Assembly (NCBI GenBank): GCA_945860165.1
Contig: CAMAPL010000002.1
Coordinates: 124,001-188,000, forward strand
DNA from: Rhizobium sp. Q54
GTDB taxonomy: Bacteria > Pseudomonadota > Alphaproteobacteria > Micropepsales > Micropepsaceae
Length of the DNA: 64,000 nucleotides
Direction: 5' to 3'
Every line of letters begins with the position of its first letter. Position 1 is the first letter of the stretch. Below the pieces are notes generated by a model. It worked only from the letters and a program-made list of their open reading frames with translations. It did no database searches and had not been told where the DNA came from. The position numbers and the translations under genes are program-made. This document shows, piece by piece, positions 37,762 through 46,965 of the stretch.

Positions 37762-39371
37762 TGGCAGAGGCTCTGATCTCCATCCGCGACCTGACCGTGG
37801 CCTTGCCGCCGGGTGCCGACCGCGCCCATGCGGTGGACGGCGTCAGCCTGGACATACCGCGCAACGAAATCCTCTGCATCGTGGGCGAATCAGGTTCCGG
37901 CAAGTCGCTGACGGCGCACGCCGTGATGGGCCTTCTGCCGCGTGGGGTGACGGCGAGCGGCGGCCAGATCCTGTTCGGCGGCGCGGATCTGCTGCGCCAG
38001 CGCCCCGAAGCGATGCGCAAGCTGCGCGGCCGCGACATCGCCATGATCTTCCAGGACCCTATGGCGGCGCTCAATCCGGTGGTGAATATCGGCCAGCAGA
38101 TCACCGAGCAGATTCGCGCACATCGCGGAATTGGCGAAAAAGAGGCGTTGCAGCAGGCCGCGGGATTGCTGGCCGAGATGGGTCTGAAGGACACCAAAAG
38201 CCTTCTCAAATCCTTTCCGCATCAATTGTCGGGCGGCCAGCGCCAGAGGGTGATGATCGCCATGGCGTTGTCGCTGTCGCCCAAGCTGTTGGTCGCCGAC
38301 GAGCCGACCACGGCGCTGGATGTCACCACCCAGGCGCAGATCCTGAAACTGATTAAGCGCATCCAGTCCGAGCGCGAGATGAGCGTGCTATTCATCACCC
38401 ATGATTTCGGCGTGGTGGCGGACATGGCCGACCGGGTGGCGGTGATGCGCCAAGGCCGGGTGGTGGAAAGCGGCACCACCACGGAGGTGCTGAGCAATCC
38501 TACCCATTCCTATACCCGCGCCCTGATCGCCGCTGTTCCCACCGGCGAATGCGACTTGCCGCCGCCACCGCCGGACGCGGTGCCGCTGATGGCGGTAACC
38601 CGTCTCAGCAAGCGTTTCCGCCGCGGCGGGTTTTTCTCCGGCGCCTCCGCGATTGCGGCGGTGGACAATGTCTCCCTGACCCTGAGCAGGGGCGAAACCC
38701 TAGGGATTGTGGGCGAGTCCGGTTCGGGCAAATCCACCCTGGCACGCTGCGTGATCCGTCTGCTGGACCCCGATGAGGGCGAGATATTGTTCGACGGCGC
38801 CGACATCGCCCGCATGGGCGCGCGCGGCCTGCGCCCGTTGCGCCGCCGCATCCAGATGGTGTTCCAGGACCCTTTTTCGTCGCTCAATCCGCGCGAGACG
38901 GTGGGTGACATCATCATCGCTGGACCGCGCGCCTATGGCGAGGATATGCGCGAGGCTAGCCGCCGCGCCGCCGACATCATGCGGCTGGTGGGTCTCAATC
39001 CGGAAACCATGAAGCGTTTCCCGCACGAATTTTCCGGCGGCCAGCGCCAGCGCATCGGCCTGGCCCGCGCCCTGATGCTGAAACCCGACGTTCTGATCGC
39101 AGATGAACCGGTTTCGGCGCTGGACGTTACGGTGCAGGCGCAGGTGCTTAAGCTGCTGGATGATGTGCGCCAGCAGATGAATCTCGCCATGCTGTTCATC
39201 ACCCATGACATGCGGGTGGCCGCCCAGGTCTGTCACCGGGTGATGGTGATGCGCCACGGCCAGGTGGTGGAATCGGGGCCGACGCGCGAAATCTTCGCCG
39301 CCCCGTCCAGCGACTATACCCGCGCCTTGCTGGCCGCCATTCCCGGGCGTGGCCTACTGGCAGCGGTTTGA
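37761..39371 (+). CDS. Fused double ABC ATPase, DppD-DppF type
   Basis: One 536-residue chain carries both ATPases of a peptide importer. The first half has Walker [10 protein letters not shown], signature LSGGQRQR, Walker [13 protein letters not shown]; the second has [29 protein letters not shown]. The junction is about residue 265. The first half has the Dpp/Opp C-terminal extension, ending near [15 protein letters not shown]. Fusion makes a compact five-component cassette with only four transport genes. Confidence 0.95.
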   Translation: MAEALISIRDLTVALPPGADRAHAVDGVSLDIPRNEILCIVGESGSGKSLTAHAVMGLLPRGVTASGGQILFGGADLLRQRPEAMRKLRGRDIAMIFQDPMAALNPVVNIGQQITEQIRAHRGIGEKEALQQAAGLLAEMGLKDTKSLLKSFPHQLSGGQRQRVMIAMALSLSPKLLVADEPTTALDVTTQAQILKLIKRIQSEREMSVLFITHDFGVVADMADRVAVMRQGRVVESGTTTEVLSNPTHSYTRALIAAVPTGECDLPPPPPDAVPLMAVTRLSKRFRRGGFFSGASAIAAVDNVSLTLSRGETLGIVGESGSGKSTLARCVIRLLDPDEGEILFDGADIARMGARGLRPLRRRIQMVFQDPFSSLNPRETVGDIIIAGPRAYGEDMREASRRAADIMRLVGLNPETMKRFPHEFSGGQRQRIGLARALMLKPDVLIADEPVSALDVTVQAQVLKLLDDVRQQMNLAMLFITHDMRVAAQVCHRVMVMRHGQVVESGPTREIFAAPSSDYTRALLAAIPGRGLLAAV

Positions 39372-39382
39372 AGGAGAGTGCC

Positions 39383-40855
39383 ATGCGCATCGCCATTGCG
39401 GAATTCAAGCAGGAGACCAACAGTTTCGTGCCCTTCACCACCACGGTGAAGACCTTCGAGGACCAGTATCTGTATCGCGGCGCGGATATTCTCACCGCCT
39501 TTGGCAGCGCGCGGCTGGAAGTTCCGGGCGCGCTGGATGCCTGCCGGGAAGCCGGCGCAACGCCCCTGCCGCTGCTGGCCACCATGGCGATGGCGTCGGG
39601 CACGGTGGAGCGCGCCAGTTTTGACATTCTGATGAACGAGATTGTCGAGCGCCTGCGCGCCGTCCTGCCGGTGGACGGGGTGTTTCTGGCCCTGCATGGC
39701 GCCATGATCCTGGAAGACGAACCCGATGCCGAGGCCGAAATCGTGCGCCGGGTGCGCGCCGAACTCAAGCCCGGCACACCCATCACCGTGTCGCTTGATC
39801 TTCATGGCCATATCACCGCCGCCATGCTGCAGCCCAACGTCGCCTATATCGGCTATCGCGAATTTCCCCATATCGACATGTATGAGACCGGCCATCGCGC
39901 CACCTGCCTGCTGATCGACTGGATTGCCGGCAAGGTGAAGCCGGTGATGGCGCTGTCCAAGCGCCACATGGTATTCAGCCCGGATTCGGCGCGCACCACC
40001 ACCCCGCCGCTCAGCGATATCGTCGCCGAAGGCCGCGCCATGGAAGCGCGGGGCGAAGTGCTCCATGTCTCGCTGTTTCCAGTGCAGCCCTGGATCGATA
40101 CGCCCGATCTGGGTTTCGCGGCCTTGGTCTGCGGCGAAGATCAGGAACAGGCGCAAGCCTGCGCCGATAGGTTGGCCAAGATGGCCTGGGACCGGCGCAC
40201 TGAGTTCGAGCCTGACGTCACGCCGCTGGACGAAATCATCCGCATCGGCCTGTCATCGCCCGGCCTGACCGTGGCCAGCGATTCCGGCGACACGCCCAGT
40301 GGCGGAGCGGCGGCGGATTCCACCGCCGTGCTGGCGGCGCTTCTGCATGCTGGGGCCGACCGCGCCGACCGGATCAGCATCTGCACCCTGTGCGATGCCG
40401 AAGCGGCGGCCCTAGCCGCGAAGGCAGGTGTGGGCAAGACCATCACTCTGGCGGTGGGCCACAAGCGTTCGGGATTGGGCGATCCGCTCACCGTCACCGG
40501 CAAGGTCAAGGCCATCAGCGATGGCCAGTATGTTCTGGAAGGGCCGGGCGGCAACGGCATGGTAGGCGAGATGGGCCTGACTGTGGTGCTGGCGATCGGC
40601 GCGATCCGGCTCAACCTGCGCTCCATTCCCCATTTCGAATGGGACCTGGGGATTCACAAATCGGTGGGACTGGACCCGGCCCGCGCGGCGCTGATCTTCG
40701 TGCGCTCGCCGTCGCATTTCCGCGTCTCGTATACGCCTATCGCGGAACGCATCTTCCTGGCCGATACGCCGGGTCCGACCTGCGTGAACATGCGGCGCAT
40801 CCCCTTCACCAAGGTGACGCGGCCCTTCTATCCCCTGGACCTGGTGAACGACTAA
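39383..40855 (+). CDS. M81-family zinc metallopeptidase (MlrC-like), second copy
   Basis: The 490-residue paralogue has the same key positions: Glu11 (FKQETNSF), His105 (ALHGAMI), Asp139 and His141 (SLDLHGHITAAMLQ), and His163 (FPHIDMYE). The C-terminal domain includes SGDTPSGGAAADSTAVLAAL. Sequence divergence from the first copy is large, so they are old duplicates and probably have different preferences. The ATG at 39383 follows AAGGAGAG 11 bp after the ATPase stop. It is the last operon gene; its stop overlaps the convergent Nudix gene by 4 bp. Confidence 0.9.
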   Translation: MRIAIAEFKQETNSFVPFTTTVKTFEDQYLYRGADILTAFGSARLEVPGALDACREAGATPLPLLATMAMASGTVERASFDILMNEIVERLRAVLPVDGVFLALHGAMILEDEPDAEAEIVRRVRAELKPGTPITVSLDLHGHITAAMLQPNVAYIGYREFPHIDMYETGHRATCLLIDWIAGKVKPVMALSKRHMVFSPDSARTTTPPLSDIVAEGRAMEARGEVLHVSLFPVQPWIDTPDLGFAALVCGEDQEQAQACADRLAKMAWDRRTEFEPDVTPLDEIIRIGLSSPGLTVASDSGDTPSGGAAADSTAVLAALLHAGADRADRISICTLCDAEAAALAAKAGVGKTITLAVGHKRSGLGDPLTVTGKVKAISDGQYVLEGPGGNGMVGEMGLTVVLAIGAIRLNLRSIPHFEWDLGIHKSVGLDPARAALIFVRSPSHFRVSYTPIAERIFLADTPGPTCVNMRRIPFTKVTRPFYPLDLVND

Positions 40856-41244
40856 ACGGCGCGCTTCGCCGCCGCCGGCTGTTTGTGCTGCCTGGAAAAA
40901 CCCTGCAGCAGCTGGCGCAGGCCGGGTTCGGAGACAAGCGCCGCCGCCGCGTCCGGCGGCTGCCAGGTGATTTCGCGGGTGCCTTTTTCCGGCCAGTCGG
41001 CCAGCTGTTCGGTGACTTCCAGCGCGAAGACATCGACGCTGCAGGGCGCGCCGCAGCCGTCCTTCTTCACTTTCAGGTATTGATAGCTGCCCACCGGATC
41101 GCCTGCGATGGCGCCGGTGACGCCGGCTTCCTCGAAGGCCTCCCGGGCGGCGGTCTCGGTCAGGGTCATGTCCGGCATCAGCCAGCCCTTGGGGAGGATC
41201 CAGCGCCTTGTGTTGAGCGAGGTGATCAGCAGCACTTCAAACAC
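40852..41244 (-). CDS. Nudix hydrolase, N-terminus uncertain or truncated
   Basis: The 130-residue reading has the Nudix box GWLMPDMTLTETAAREAFEEAG, with the fold continuing to EVTEQLADWPEKGTREITW. It resembles diadenosine-polyphosphate/nucleotide Nudix enzymes of alphaproteobacteria. Homologous-looking sequence (FREHWKQVAALCWRAKP) continues in frame upstream of the only start (GTG at 41244) but reaches a TAA without an ATG, GTG or TTG in frame. The gene is therefore either frameshifted at its 5' end or begins at a non-standard codon. It borders the decayed pit region. Confidence 0.6.
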   Translation of the reverse strand: MFEVLLITSLNTRRWILPKGWLMPDMTLTETAAREAFEEAGVTGAIAGDPVGSYQYLKVKKDGCGAPCSVDVFALEVTEQLADWPEKGTREITWQPPDAAAALVSEPGLRQLLQGFSRQHKQPAAAKRAV

Positions 41245-41381
41245 GGGTTTTGCGCGCCAGCACAGCGCGGCGACCTGCTTCCAATGCTCACGAAAAAGTG
41301 GATCGCCCAGAGCCGGCCTCGCGTGATTCGCACCGGCATTTTACGATCATCCGCCTGCGGCCCAAAATGCGTGCCGGCGGC

Positions 41382-42305
41382 CTATGTCATGTCGAAGGCG
41401 CCGCCGAGATAGCAGAAGACGGCGGCGATCGGGCCCGAGGCCGGCATGGTGACGACCCAGGCCGTGACGATGTTCTTGGTCACGCTCCAGCGCGCCGCCG
41501 GCACCCGACGCGCCGCGCCGACGCCGATAATGGCGCCGGTGATGGTGTGGGTGGTGGATACGGGAATGCCGGGTCAGGTCGCCCCAAAAAGGATGATGGA
41601 GCCGGCGGTTTCCGCGCAGTTGCACTGCACCGGGGTGAGATGGGTGATGCGCGATCCCATGGTACGCACGATGTGCCAGCCGCCGAACAGGGTGCCAAGG
41701 CCCATGGCCGCCTGGCAGGTAATTACCACCCAGAACGGTACATGGAAGGTGCCGCCGCTCATGCCATGGGCGAACAGCAGCGTGGCGATGATGCCCATGG
41801 TCTTTTGCGCGTCATTGCCGCCATGGCCCAGGCTGTAGGCGGAGGCCGAAACAAACTGTCCGTAGCGGAACAGCTTGTCGGTCTTGTAGCGCAAGGTCTT
41901 GAAGAAGGTCTAGGACACGAACAGCACCAGCAGCAGCGACAGGAAAAATCCCGTCGCGGGTGACAGCACGATGGCGCCGAAGGTCTTTGCCAGGCCTTTG
42001 ACAACCACGGCTTCAAAGCTAGTCTTGCAGATGCCCGCGCCCACCAGCCCGCCCATCTTCGCCCCGAAGATCACTTGGTCAGAAATCACGCTGGGCGAAA
42101 CGATGCGGGTGACGACCGTGGTGGCGACATGCAGGCCGAACACGGCGAAGGCGATGAAATTGAAGAAGGCCGCCCAGGCGACCGCATATTTCGGGCTCAG
42201 CACCCGGGTGGAGACGGTGGTGGCGATGGAATTGGCGGCGTCGTGCAGGCCGTTGAGAAAATCGAAGAGCAGCGCGACGGCGATCAGGATGATGAGCAGA
42301 GTCAT
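41382..42305 (-). pseudogene. pit: Low-affinity phosphate permease Pit, two in-frame stops
   Basis: The frame from ATG 42305 to TAG 41382 would give 307 residues and reads as a Pit/PiT transporter throughout: FDFLNGLHDAANSIATTVSTRVLSP, GICKTSFEAVVVKGLAKT, AMGLGTLFGGWHIVRTMGSR, IPVSTTHTITGAIIGV. It is interrupted in the same frame by TAG (41910-41912) and TGA (41574-41576), with no frame change. Either stop codon alone would remove the conserved C-terminal half. Phosphate uptake must rely on another system. Readthrough is possible in principle but other local genes are clearly dead. Confidence 0.9.
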
Positions 42306-42310
42306 AAGAC

Positions 42311-42867
42311 CTATACCTGCTCGATCACAATGCCCCTGATGCGATTGGCGACACCTTCGAAGCGATCCACCACCTTTTCCAGGTGATCGTAAATCTCGTT
42401 GCCGACAATGAAGGCCATGGCGTTGCCGTCGCGGCTCTTCAGGAACAGCGCGTTGATGTCCTGATCGTTCAGGCCATCGGCCTGCTCTTTCAGGCGGGTG
42501 ATTGCCTCGGTGATGGCGTTGACGCGCCCATAATTTTCGCGCATCGAGCCCATCAGGCCGACCGATTCCAACGTCAGTTCGGCGCAGCGCAGGATGATGT
42601 TGGCCATCTGGCGCATGTGAATCTCGAAGCTCGGCACTTCAAACAGGGTGATCGCCTTGGCGGTCTTCTGCATCTGATCGATGGAATCGTCCAGATGGCC
42701 GATCAGGTCCTTGATGTCGCCGCGGTCAAAGGGCGTGATTAAGGAGCGGCGGACGCTGAGCATGACATCGTGGGCGAAGCGCCGTCTACCAAGATGCGGG
42801 CATGGGCGTTGAAAAGGCCGAAGAATTTTTCCTCGCGCGGAATCGTGGCCTGGAAAAAGTGCAGCAC
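42311..42867 (-). pseudogene. DUF47 (PhoU-like) Pit partner, internal deletion
   Basis: The start is GTG at 42867 with GGGGG upstream (LHFFQATIPREEKFFGLFNAH). This N-terminal reading stops aligning near 42777, where the next block FAHDVMLSVRRSLITPFDRGDIKDL continues in another frame. About 35 family residues in between (normally the helix with the LEHEAD-type motif) are missing, so a deletion with frame change has removed them. DUF47 proteins accompany Pit transporters and likely gate or regulate them. Both genes of this two-gene unit are dead. Confidence 0.85.
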
Positions 42868-42888
42868 GGAGAACCCCCGATGTTTTGT

Positions 42889-42910
42889 CGGCCATTGCTT
42901 GCAATGGCCG
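42889..42910. promoter_or_regulatory. Perfect 10-bp palindrome upstream of the DUF47-pit unit
   Basis: CGGCCATTGC-TT-GCAATGGCCG is a 22-bp perfect inverted repeat, 22 bp before the GTG of the DUF47 gene. It could be an operator for a dimeric repressor or a 5' hairpin. It is intact although the genes it may have controlled are broken. Confidence 0.4.
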
Positions 42911-42953
42911 CTCCCACCACCGCGTCAACGGGGCATAAAATGCCTTTGATTAC

Positions 42954-42990
42954 AAAAGGGCAGGGGCGCGGATCGCTCCGCGCCCCTGCC
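42954..42990 (-). terminator. Terminator after the PQQ-type dehydrogenase gene
   Basis: A perfect 14-bp GC stem (GGCAGGGGCGCGGA / TCCGCGCCCCTGCC, 42959-42990) with a 4-nt loop; on the complement it is followed by CTTTTG. It lies 20 bp past the dehydrogenase stop and probably also separates it from the DUF47-pit unit. Confidence 0.75.
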
Positions 42991-43010
42991 ACAATGGTTG
43001 GCTTTATGCG

Positions 43011-45293
43011 TCAGTCCGGCAAGCCGAACACGAACAGGTTGTAGCCATTGGCCGGGCGGCGCACTTCCCGCAGCAGGGTGGCGGGCTTGTTCTGCGGGCT
43101 GCCGCCGCCAAGGCCGGTGGTGACGGCAATGTATTGCTTGCCGCCGACGCTGAAGCTGACTGGATAGCCCTGTACCGTGGTGCCCAGGCGCGAGGTCCAC
43201 AGGGTTTTGCCGTTGCGGGTATCCACCGCGCGGAAGACGCGGTCGAAATCGCCGACAAAGGCCAGGTTGCCCGCCGTTGAGACCACGCCGGTCAGGAAGG
43301 GCGAGCGCTGCTGGAACGACCAGAGCGGCTTGAGATCGCTGGCGCGGTAAGCCGAGAGGCGGCCATTGTTACCATTGGTGCCGGGCATCTCGAAGTAGGT
43401 CTGCGAGCCGTTGCCGAGCATGAAGACGCAGGACTGCGACAGTGGAATGATCAGCGCATCGCTGGGCTGATGATAGCTGGTCGCCTGCCAGTCATGACCG
43501 CCCTGCGGGCCGGGGCAGGACGACAGCCACTGATCCACCTTCTGGTTATGAATGTCCTTGCGATAGACGACCTTGCCGGTCTTCTCGTCAAAGTTTTCAT
43601 AGACGTTCTGAAACACCGTCTGCTTGGCGGCCAGGAACTTGCCGGTGTTGGCATCCAGCTTCCACAGGATGCCCGGCTTGCCAATGGTGAGCACCGACTT
43701 CTGATTTTCGTGCGTCACGATCACGCGCTCGAACACTTCGTCGAGATCGAGGGATTCGCCCGGCGCATGGTTGTACGCCCACTTCAGCTTGCCGGTATCG
43801 GCATCCAGCGCGATGGTCGAGTTGGCATAGTCGGTGGCGCCAGCGCCCGAGCCGCGCAGGTCGCGCCGCCAGGGCTTGGCTTGCGCCGTGCCCCAATAGG
43901 TCGTGTTGCTTTCCGGATCGTAGGTGCCCGCTATCCAGGTTTCGCCGCCCTTGCGTTCATTGTCGGGCAGCCCACCCCAGCTGTCGCCGCCCTTCTGGCT
44001 TTTCAGCGCGACGGTGGTGAACTTCCAGTCGCGCTTGCCGGTCCTGGCGTCATAGGCGCTGATGTAACAGTGATTGTCGTCGCCCTTGCGGCCGCAATTG
44101 GTCATGCCGACCAGCACACGGCCATTGACGATGATGATGCCGCCGGTGGAGCCGCCGACCATGCCGCTGTTGTTGGCGAACATTTTCTCGTCGGTGATGT
44201 GGGACTTCCACACCTGCTTGCCGGTGCGCGCGTCCAGGGCATAGACATAACCCTGGGGCGTGTTGACATAGATGTTGTTGCCCCAGAGGCCCATGGAGCG
44301 GGTTTCCTCGGTGGAGGGGCCGGGACCGGGACGGCGCGGCGCTGGACCCAGGCGGTTTTCCCACAGCAGTTCGCCGCTCTTGGCATCCAGCGCCTGGATG
44401 GTGTTGCTGGTGCCCCAGATGAAGAGAACGCCGCTATGGATCAGCGGTGTGATTTCCAGGGTGCCGTTTTCCGGCAGCGACCACATCCATTTCAGCTGCA
44501 GCGACCCGACATTCTGGGTGTTGATCTGGTCCAGCGGACTGTAGCTCCAGCCCTGGTAATTGCGCCGGTACATCAGCCAGTCGCTGTCCGCCGGCTTGCG
44601 CAGCATCTCATCGGTGACCGGCACGTAATTCTGGATATTGCCTTCGACGATCAGGCCGAACTGGGTCGGCAGGCCGAAACCGCCCGGATCGGGCACGCGA
44701 AAGCCCGCCATGGCACGCGCGAAAAGGCTTTGGCCGGCAGCTGCCGGGGCATTGCTGGTGCCGGAGGCCGGCGGCGGCGTGGATGCTGCGCGCGCGGCAC
44801 CGGAATCGGGCTCTTCCGTGCTGCCAGCCTGCGCGGTCATGGCGGGGCGATTTGCCGGCACGCGGCCGCTCGCAATGGTATCGATCTGAACCGCGGTGGC
44901 CGGGGTGAAGGCCGCGCCGCCGGCGCGCGCGCCATTGCGCTCCAGAATATAGGCGGTGATATCGGTATACTGCTTTTCGCTCAGGGTGCCGCCGCCGCCC
45001 AGCGGCATGGTCGCGTGAATCTTGCTGTAAAGCTGCGCCGTACTGCGCTTGCCCCAGGCGCCGATGAAGGCAGTGCCCCCTAGCGCCGGCGCATCATTGG
45101 TGCCGCTCAGGTCGGGTAGGTGGCAGCCGGCGCAAGCATTGTCATACATTGCGTGTCCGTCATTTGCCTGTGCCGCGGTGAAGGGACCGGCGGCGCCCTG
45201 ACCCATGGCAGAGGGGCCAAAAGCTGTGGCGCCGAGCGCGCCCATCGCGATCGTGGCAGCCGCACCCAGAAACAATCCAGTTTTCTTACGCAT
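43011..45293 (-). CDS. Cytochrome c - PQQ-type beta-propeller dehydrogenase, exported
   Basis: The ATG at 45293 follows GAGGA and gives 760 residues with a signal peptide. A cytochrome c domain comes first, with heme motif CAGCH (Cys54, Cys57, His58). A Pro/Ala/Thr-rich linker (about 145-185) follows, then an eight-bladed propeller with tryptophan-docking repeats such as ALDAKSGELLW, ALDARTGKQVW, AYDARTGKRDW, ALDADTGKLKW and AVDTRNGKTLW. The vicinal Cys-Cys typical of quinoprotein alcohol dehydrogenases is not visible. The heme domain is N-terminal, whereas classical quinohaemoprotein alcohol dehydrogenases have it C-terminal. Substrate is unknown (alcohol or sugar). It forms a unit with the CHRD gene upstream. 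Confidence 0.9.
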   Translation of the reverse strand: MRKKTGLFLGAAATIAMGALGATAFGPSAMGQGAAGPFTAAQANDGHAMYDNACAGCHLPDLSGTNDAPALGGTAFIGAWGKRSTAQLYSKIHATMPLGGGGTLSEKQYTDITAYILERNGARAGGAAFTPATAVQIDTIASGRVPANRPAMTAQAGSTEEPDSGAARAASTPPPASGTSNAPAAAGQSLFARAMAGFRVPDPGGFGLPTQFGLIVEGNIQNYVPVTDEMLRKPADSDWLMYRRNYQGWSYSPLDQINTQNVGSLQLKWMWSLPENGTLEITPLIHSGVLFIWGTSNTIQALDAKSGELLWENRLGPAPRRPGPGPSTEETRSMGLWGNNIYVNTPQGYVYALDARTGKQVWKSHITDEKMFANNSGMVGGSTGGIIIVNGRVLVGMTNCGRKGDDNHCYISAYDARTGKRDWKFTTVALKSQKGGDSWGGLPDNERKGGETWIAGTYDPESNTTYWGTAQAKPWRRDLRGSGAGATDYANSTIALDADTGKLKWAYNHAPGESLDLDEVFERVIVTHENQKSVLTIGKPGILWKLDANTGKFLAAKQTVFQNVYENFDEKTGKVVYRKDIHNQKVDQWLSSCPGPQGGHDWQATSYHQPSDALIIPLSQSCVFMLGNGSQTYFEMPGTNGNNGRLSAYRASDLKPLWSFQQRSPFLTGVVSTAGNLAFVGDFDRVFRAVDTRNGKTLWTSRLGTTVQGYPVSFSVGGKQYIAVTTGLGGGSPQNKPATLLREVRRPANGYNLFVFGLPD

Positions 45294-45353
45294 TTTATAC
45301 GTCCTCAAATTTAGTTGGCGCGCCTGATCTTGTTAGCGCGAAGGCCAAATCTG

Positions 45354-45884
45354 TTAGCGCGAAGATATGTCGAGTTGGGGAATGAACCAGTGATCCTGCT
45401 GCGGTATATTCGGGCCCACGGTTTCGTGTGCCGGGAACAGCCAGCCCCACAGCGTGCCTTTGGGACCCCAGGGATATTCGGCCGGCGCCTTTTCGGAATT
45501 GATCTGGATATAGAGTTTGCCGGTGCGCAGCGCCCGCGTCTGAGCGGCGGTCAGGCTGAAGCTGCCCGAAATTGTGCCGCTGGTGGCCTTGGTAACGTCC
45601 AGGTCCAGGATCTTCGGGCCGGGCATGCCCGCCACCTGAGAGGTGAAGACGTGCGCCGTGGTGGCGTTGGAGGGAAGGCCACGGAAGTCGCCATTCACGA
45701 CAAAGGTCTTGCCGTCATAGCTGGCGGTGGCATCGCCACGGCCGGCGATGACCGCCTTGGTCTCGTCGTCCAGCGGCATCGGACCCAGGTTGGTCTGGTA
45801 ATCCGCCGAAAAAACAGGCGCGCCAAAAATTGATGATGCGGCCAGCGCCACTAGCAGCGCCGGGGCAAACAGTTTGAAAATCAC
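45354..45884 (-). CDS. Exported CHRD-domain protein
   Basis: The 176-residue protein has a signal peptide (LFAPALLVALAASSIFGAP) and a CHRD domain with GDFRGLPSNATTAHVFTS, GSFSLTAAQTRALRTGKLYI and the QINSEKAP segment. CHRD modules are small secreted all-beta domains of unknown function. It lies 60 bp upstream of the PQQ-type dehydrogenase on the same strand, so the two may be co-expressed. The 290 bp upstream of it (45885-46178) hold no gene; a 12-bp palindrome ATGGTGCACCAT is at 45939-45950. Confidence 0.85.
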   Translation of the reverse strand: MIFKLFAPALLVALAASSIFGAPVFSADYQTNLGPMPLDDETKAVIAGRGDATASYDGKTFVVNGDFRGLPSNATTAHVFTSQVAGMPGPKILDLDVTKATSGTISGSFSLTAAQTRALRTGKLYIQINSEKAPAEYPWGPKGTLWGWLFPAHETVGPNIPQQDHWFIPQLDISSR

Positions 45885-46178
45885 GTTTCGGACTCCTTAC
45901 GGTTGATTGCCACCGCCGCCGGCCAGCCTGGCCCGGTGATGGTGCACCATTCCTCCCAAACCTCGTTGGCTGAGGCATTTTTTATGGCGGGCACACTAGC
46001 AGCGGGCGCAGGCTTGAGCCAGCGCCGCCATGGTACGGAAATCGCGGAAATTGTCGCAAAATCCCGCAGAACCGGTGCGGCGCGGCATGGCCATATTTAA
46101 GGCATTTCCGCCATGCTATAGGAGATACAGGGGCCACCAAAAGACCGCGCAGCGGTCTCACGGCCAAGGACATCTTCG

Positions 46179-46784
46179 ATGAATCGCAGGCATCTCCTGC
46201 TCGCTGGTATGGCGGGCGCATTGGGCTTTGCATTTGTGCTGCCCGCATCGGCGGCAAACACGGCGGAAGACTTTGTCTCCGGCAATATCCAGCAGGGTTT
46301 CGACATCCTCAATGATCGCGGCACCAGCGCGGCACACCGCAAGGCGCGCTTCGCCACCTTTATTGTCGGGCTCACCGATGTGAAGCGCGTCGCCGTGTTT
46401 CTGCTGGGCCGTTACGCGAACGCGGCCGCGCCCGCCGACATGGATGCTTATGTCGCGGCCTATCAGGATTATGTGCTGGGCGTATATCAATCCTACTTTG
46501 CGCAGTATGCCGGCCAGAGCCTGCGCATCATCGGTTCACGCGAACGCGCAACGAATGATTTTGTCGTGCTCACCAACATGACCGGCAACAGTGCCACGCC
46601 GATCGAGATTGATTTTCGTGTACGCACCGATGGTGCAAAGCCCGTGCTGGTGGATTTGGGTGTTGCCGGCGTGTGGCTGGCGCTGGCGCAACGCGATCAG
46701 TTCACCGCCGTGCTCGGTCAGAATAACGGCGACATCAAAGCGTTGACCGCGCATCTGCGCAGCACAGAAAAACTCTATTGCTAG
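46179..46784 (+). CDS. MlaC/Ttg2D-like phospholipid-binding protein
   Basis: The 201-residue protein has a leader with an Arg-Arg pair (NRRHLLLAGMAGALGFAFVLPASA) that could use Tat. Conserved MlaC features follow: FILNDRG-like FDILNDRGTS, RFATFIVGLTDVKRVAVFLLGRY, YVAAYQDYVLGVYQSYFAQYAGQSLRI and late ARSTEK-like LRSTEKLYC. MlaC shuttles phospholipids between outer and inner membrane. The rest of the mla operon is not here, so this is an orphan copy. Confidence 0.88.
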   Translation: MNRRHLLLAGMAGALGFAFVLPASAANTAEDFVSGNIQQGFDILNDRGTSAAHRKARFATFIVGLTDVKRVAVFLLGRYANAAAPADMDAYVAAYQDYVLGVYQSYFAQYAGQSLRIIGSRERATNDFVVLTNMTGNSATPIEIDFRVRTDGAKPVLVDLGVAGVWLALAQRDQFTAVLGQNNGDIKALTAHLRSTEKLYC

Positions 46785-46965
46785 GAACTTTTGTTCCCAC
46801 GAGTTGCAACTTGAATTTTGCGCAGCGCACAGGTATGTCCGTACCGCTGGGGTGCAACACGCGCGAGACTGTTTGGTTCCGCGCATCGACTGAAAAATTT
46901 TGACGCGCCCGTAAGTTCCTCACGTTCCATCAGTTCCCACAAGCGACCCCTTCAATGGAGCCACT

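Noticed and set aside
41382-42305. Programmed stop-codon readthrough or a reassigned TAG codon in pit
   Set aside because: The same window has genes with real frame changes and deletions, normal genes end at TAG without readthrough, and one of the two pit stops is TGA. Ordinary decay explains the pattern better.
45939-45950. 12-bp palindrome ATGGTGCACCAT in the gap upstream of the CHRD gene
   Set aside because: It may be an operator, but a single short palindrome with no nearby regulator gene and no second copy is weak evidence, so it is not listed as a feature.
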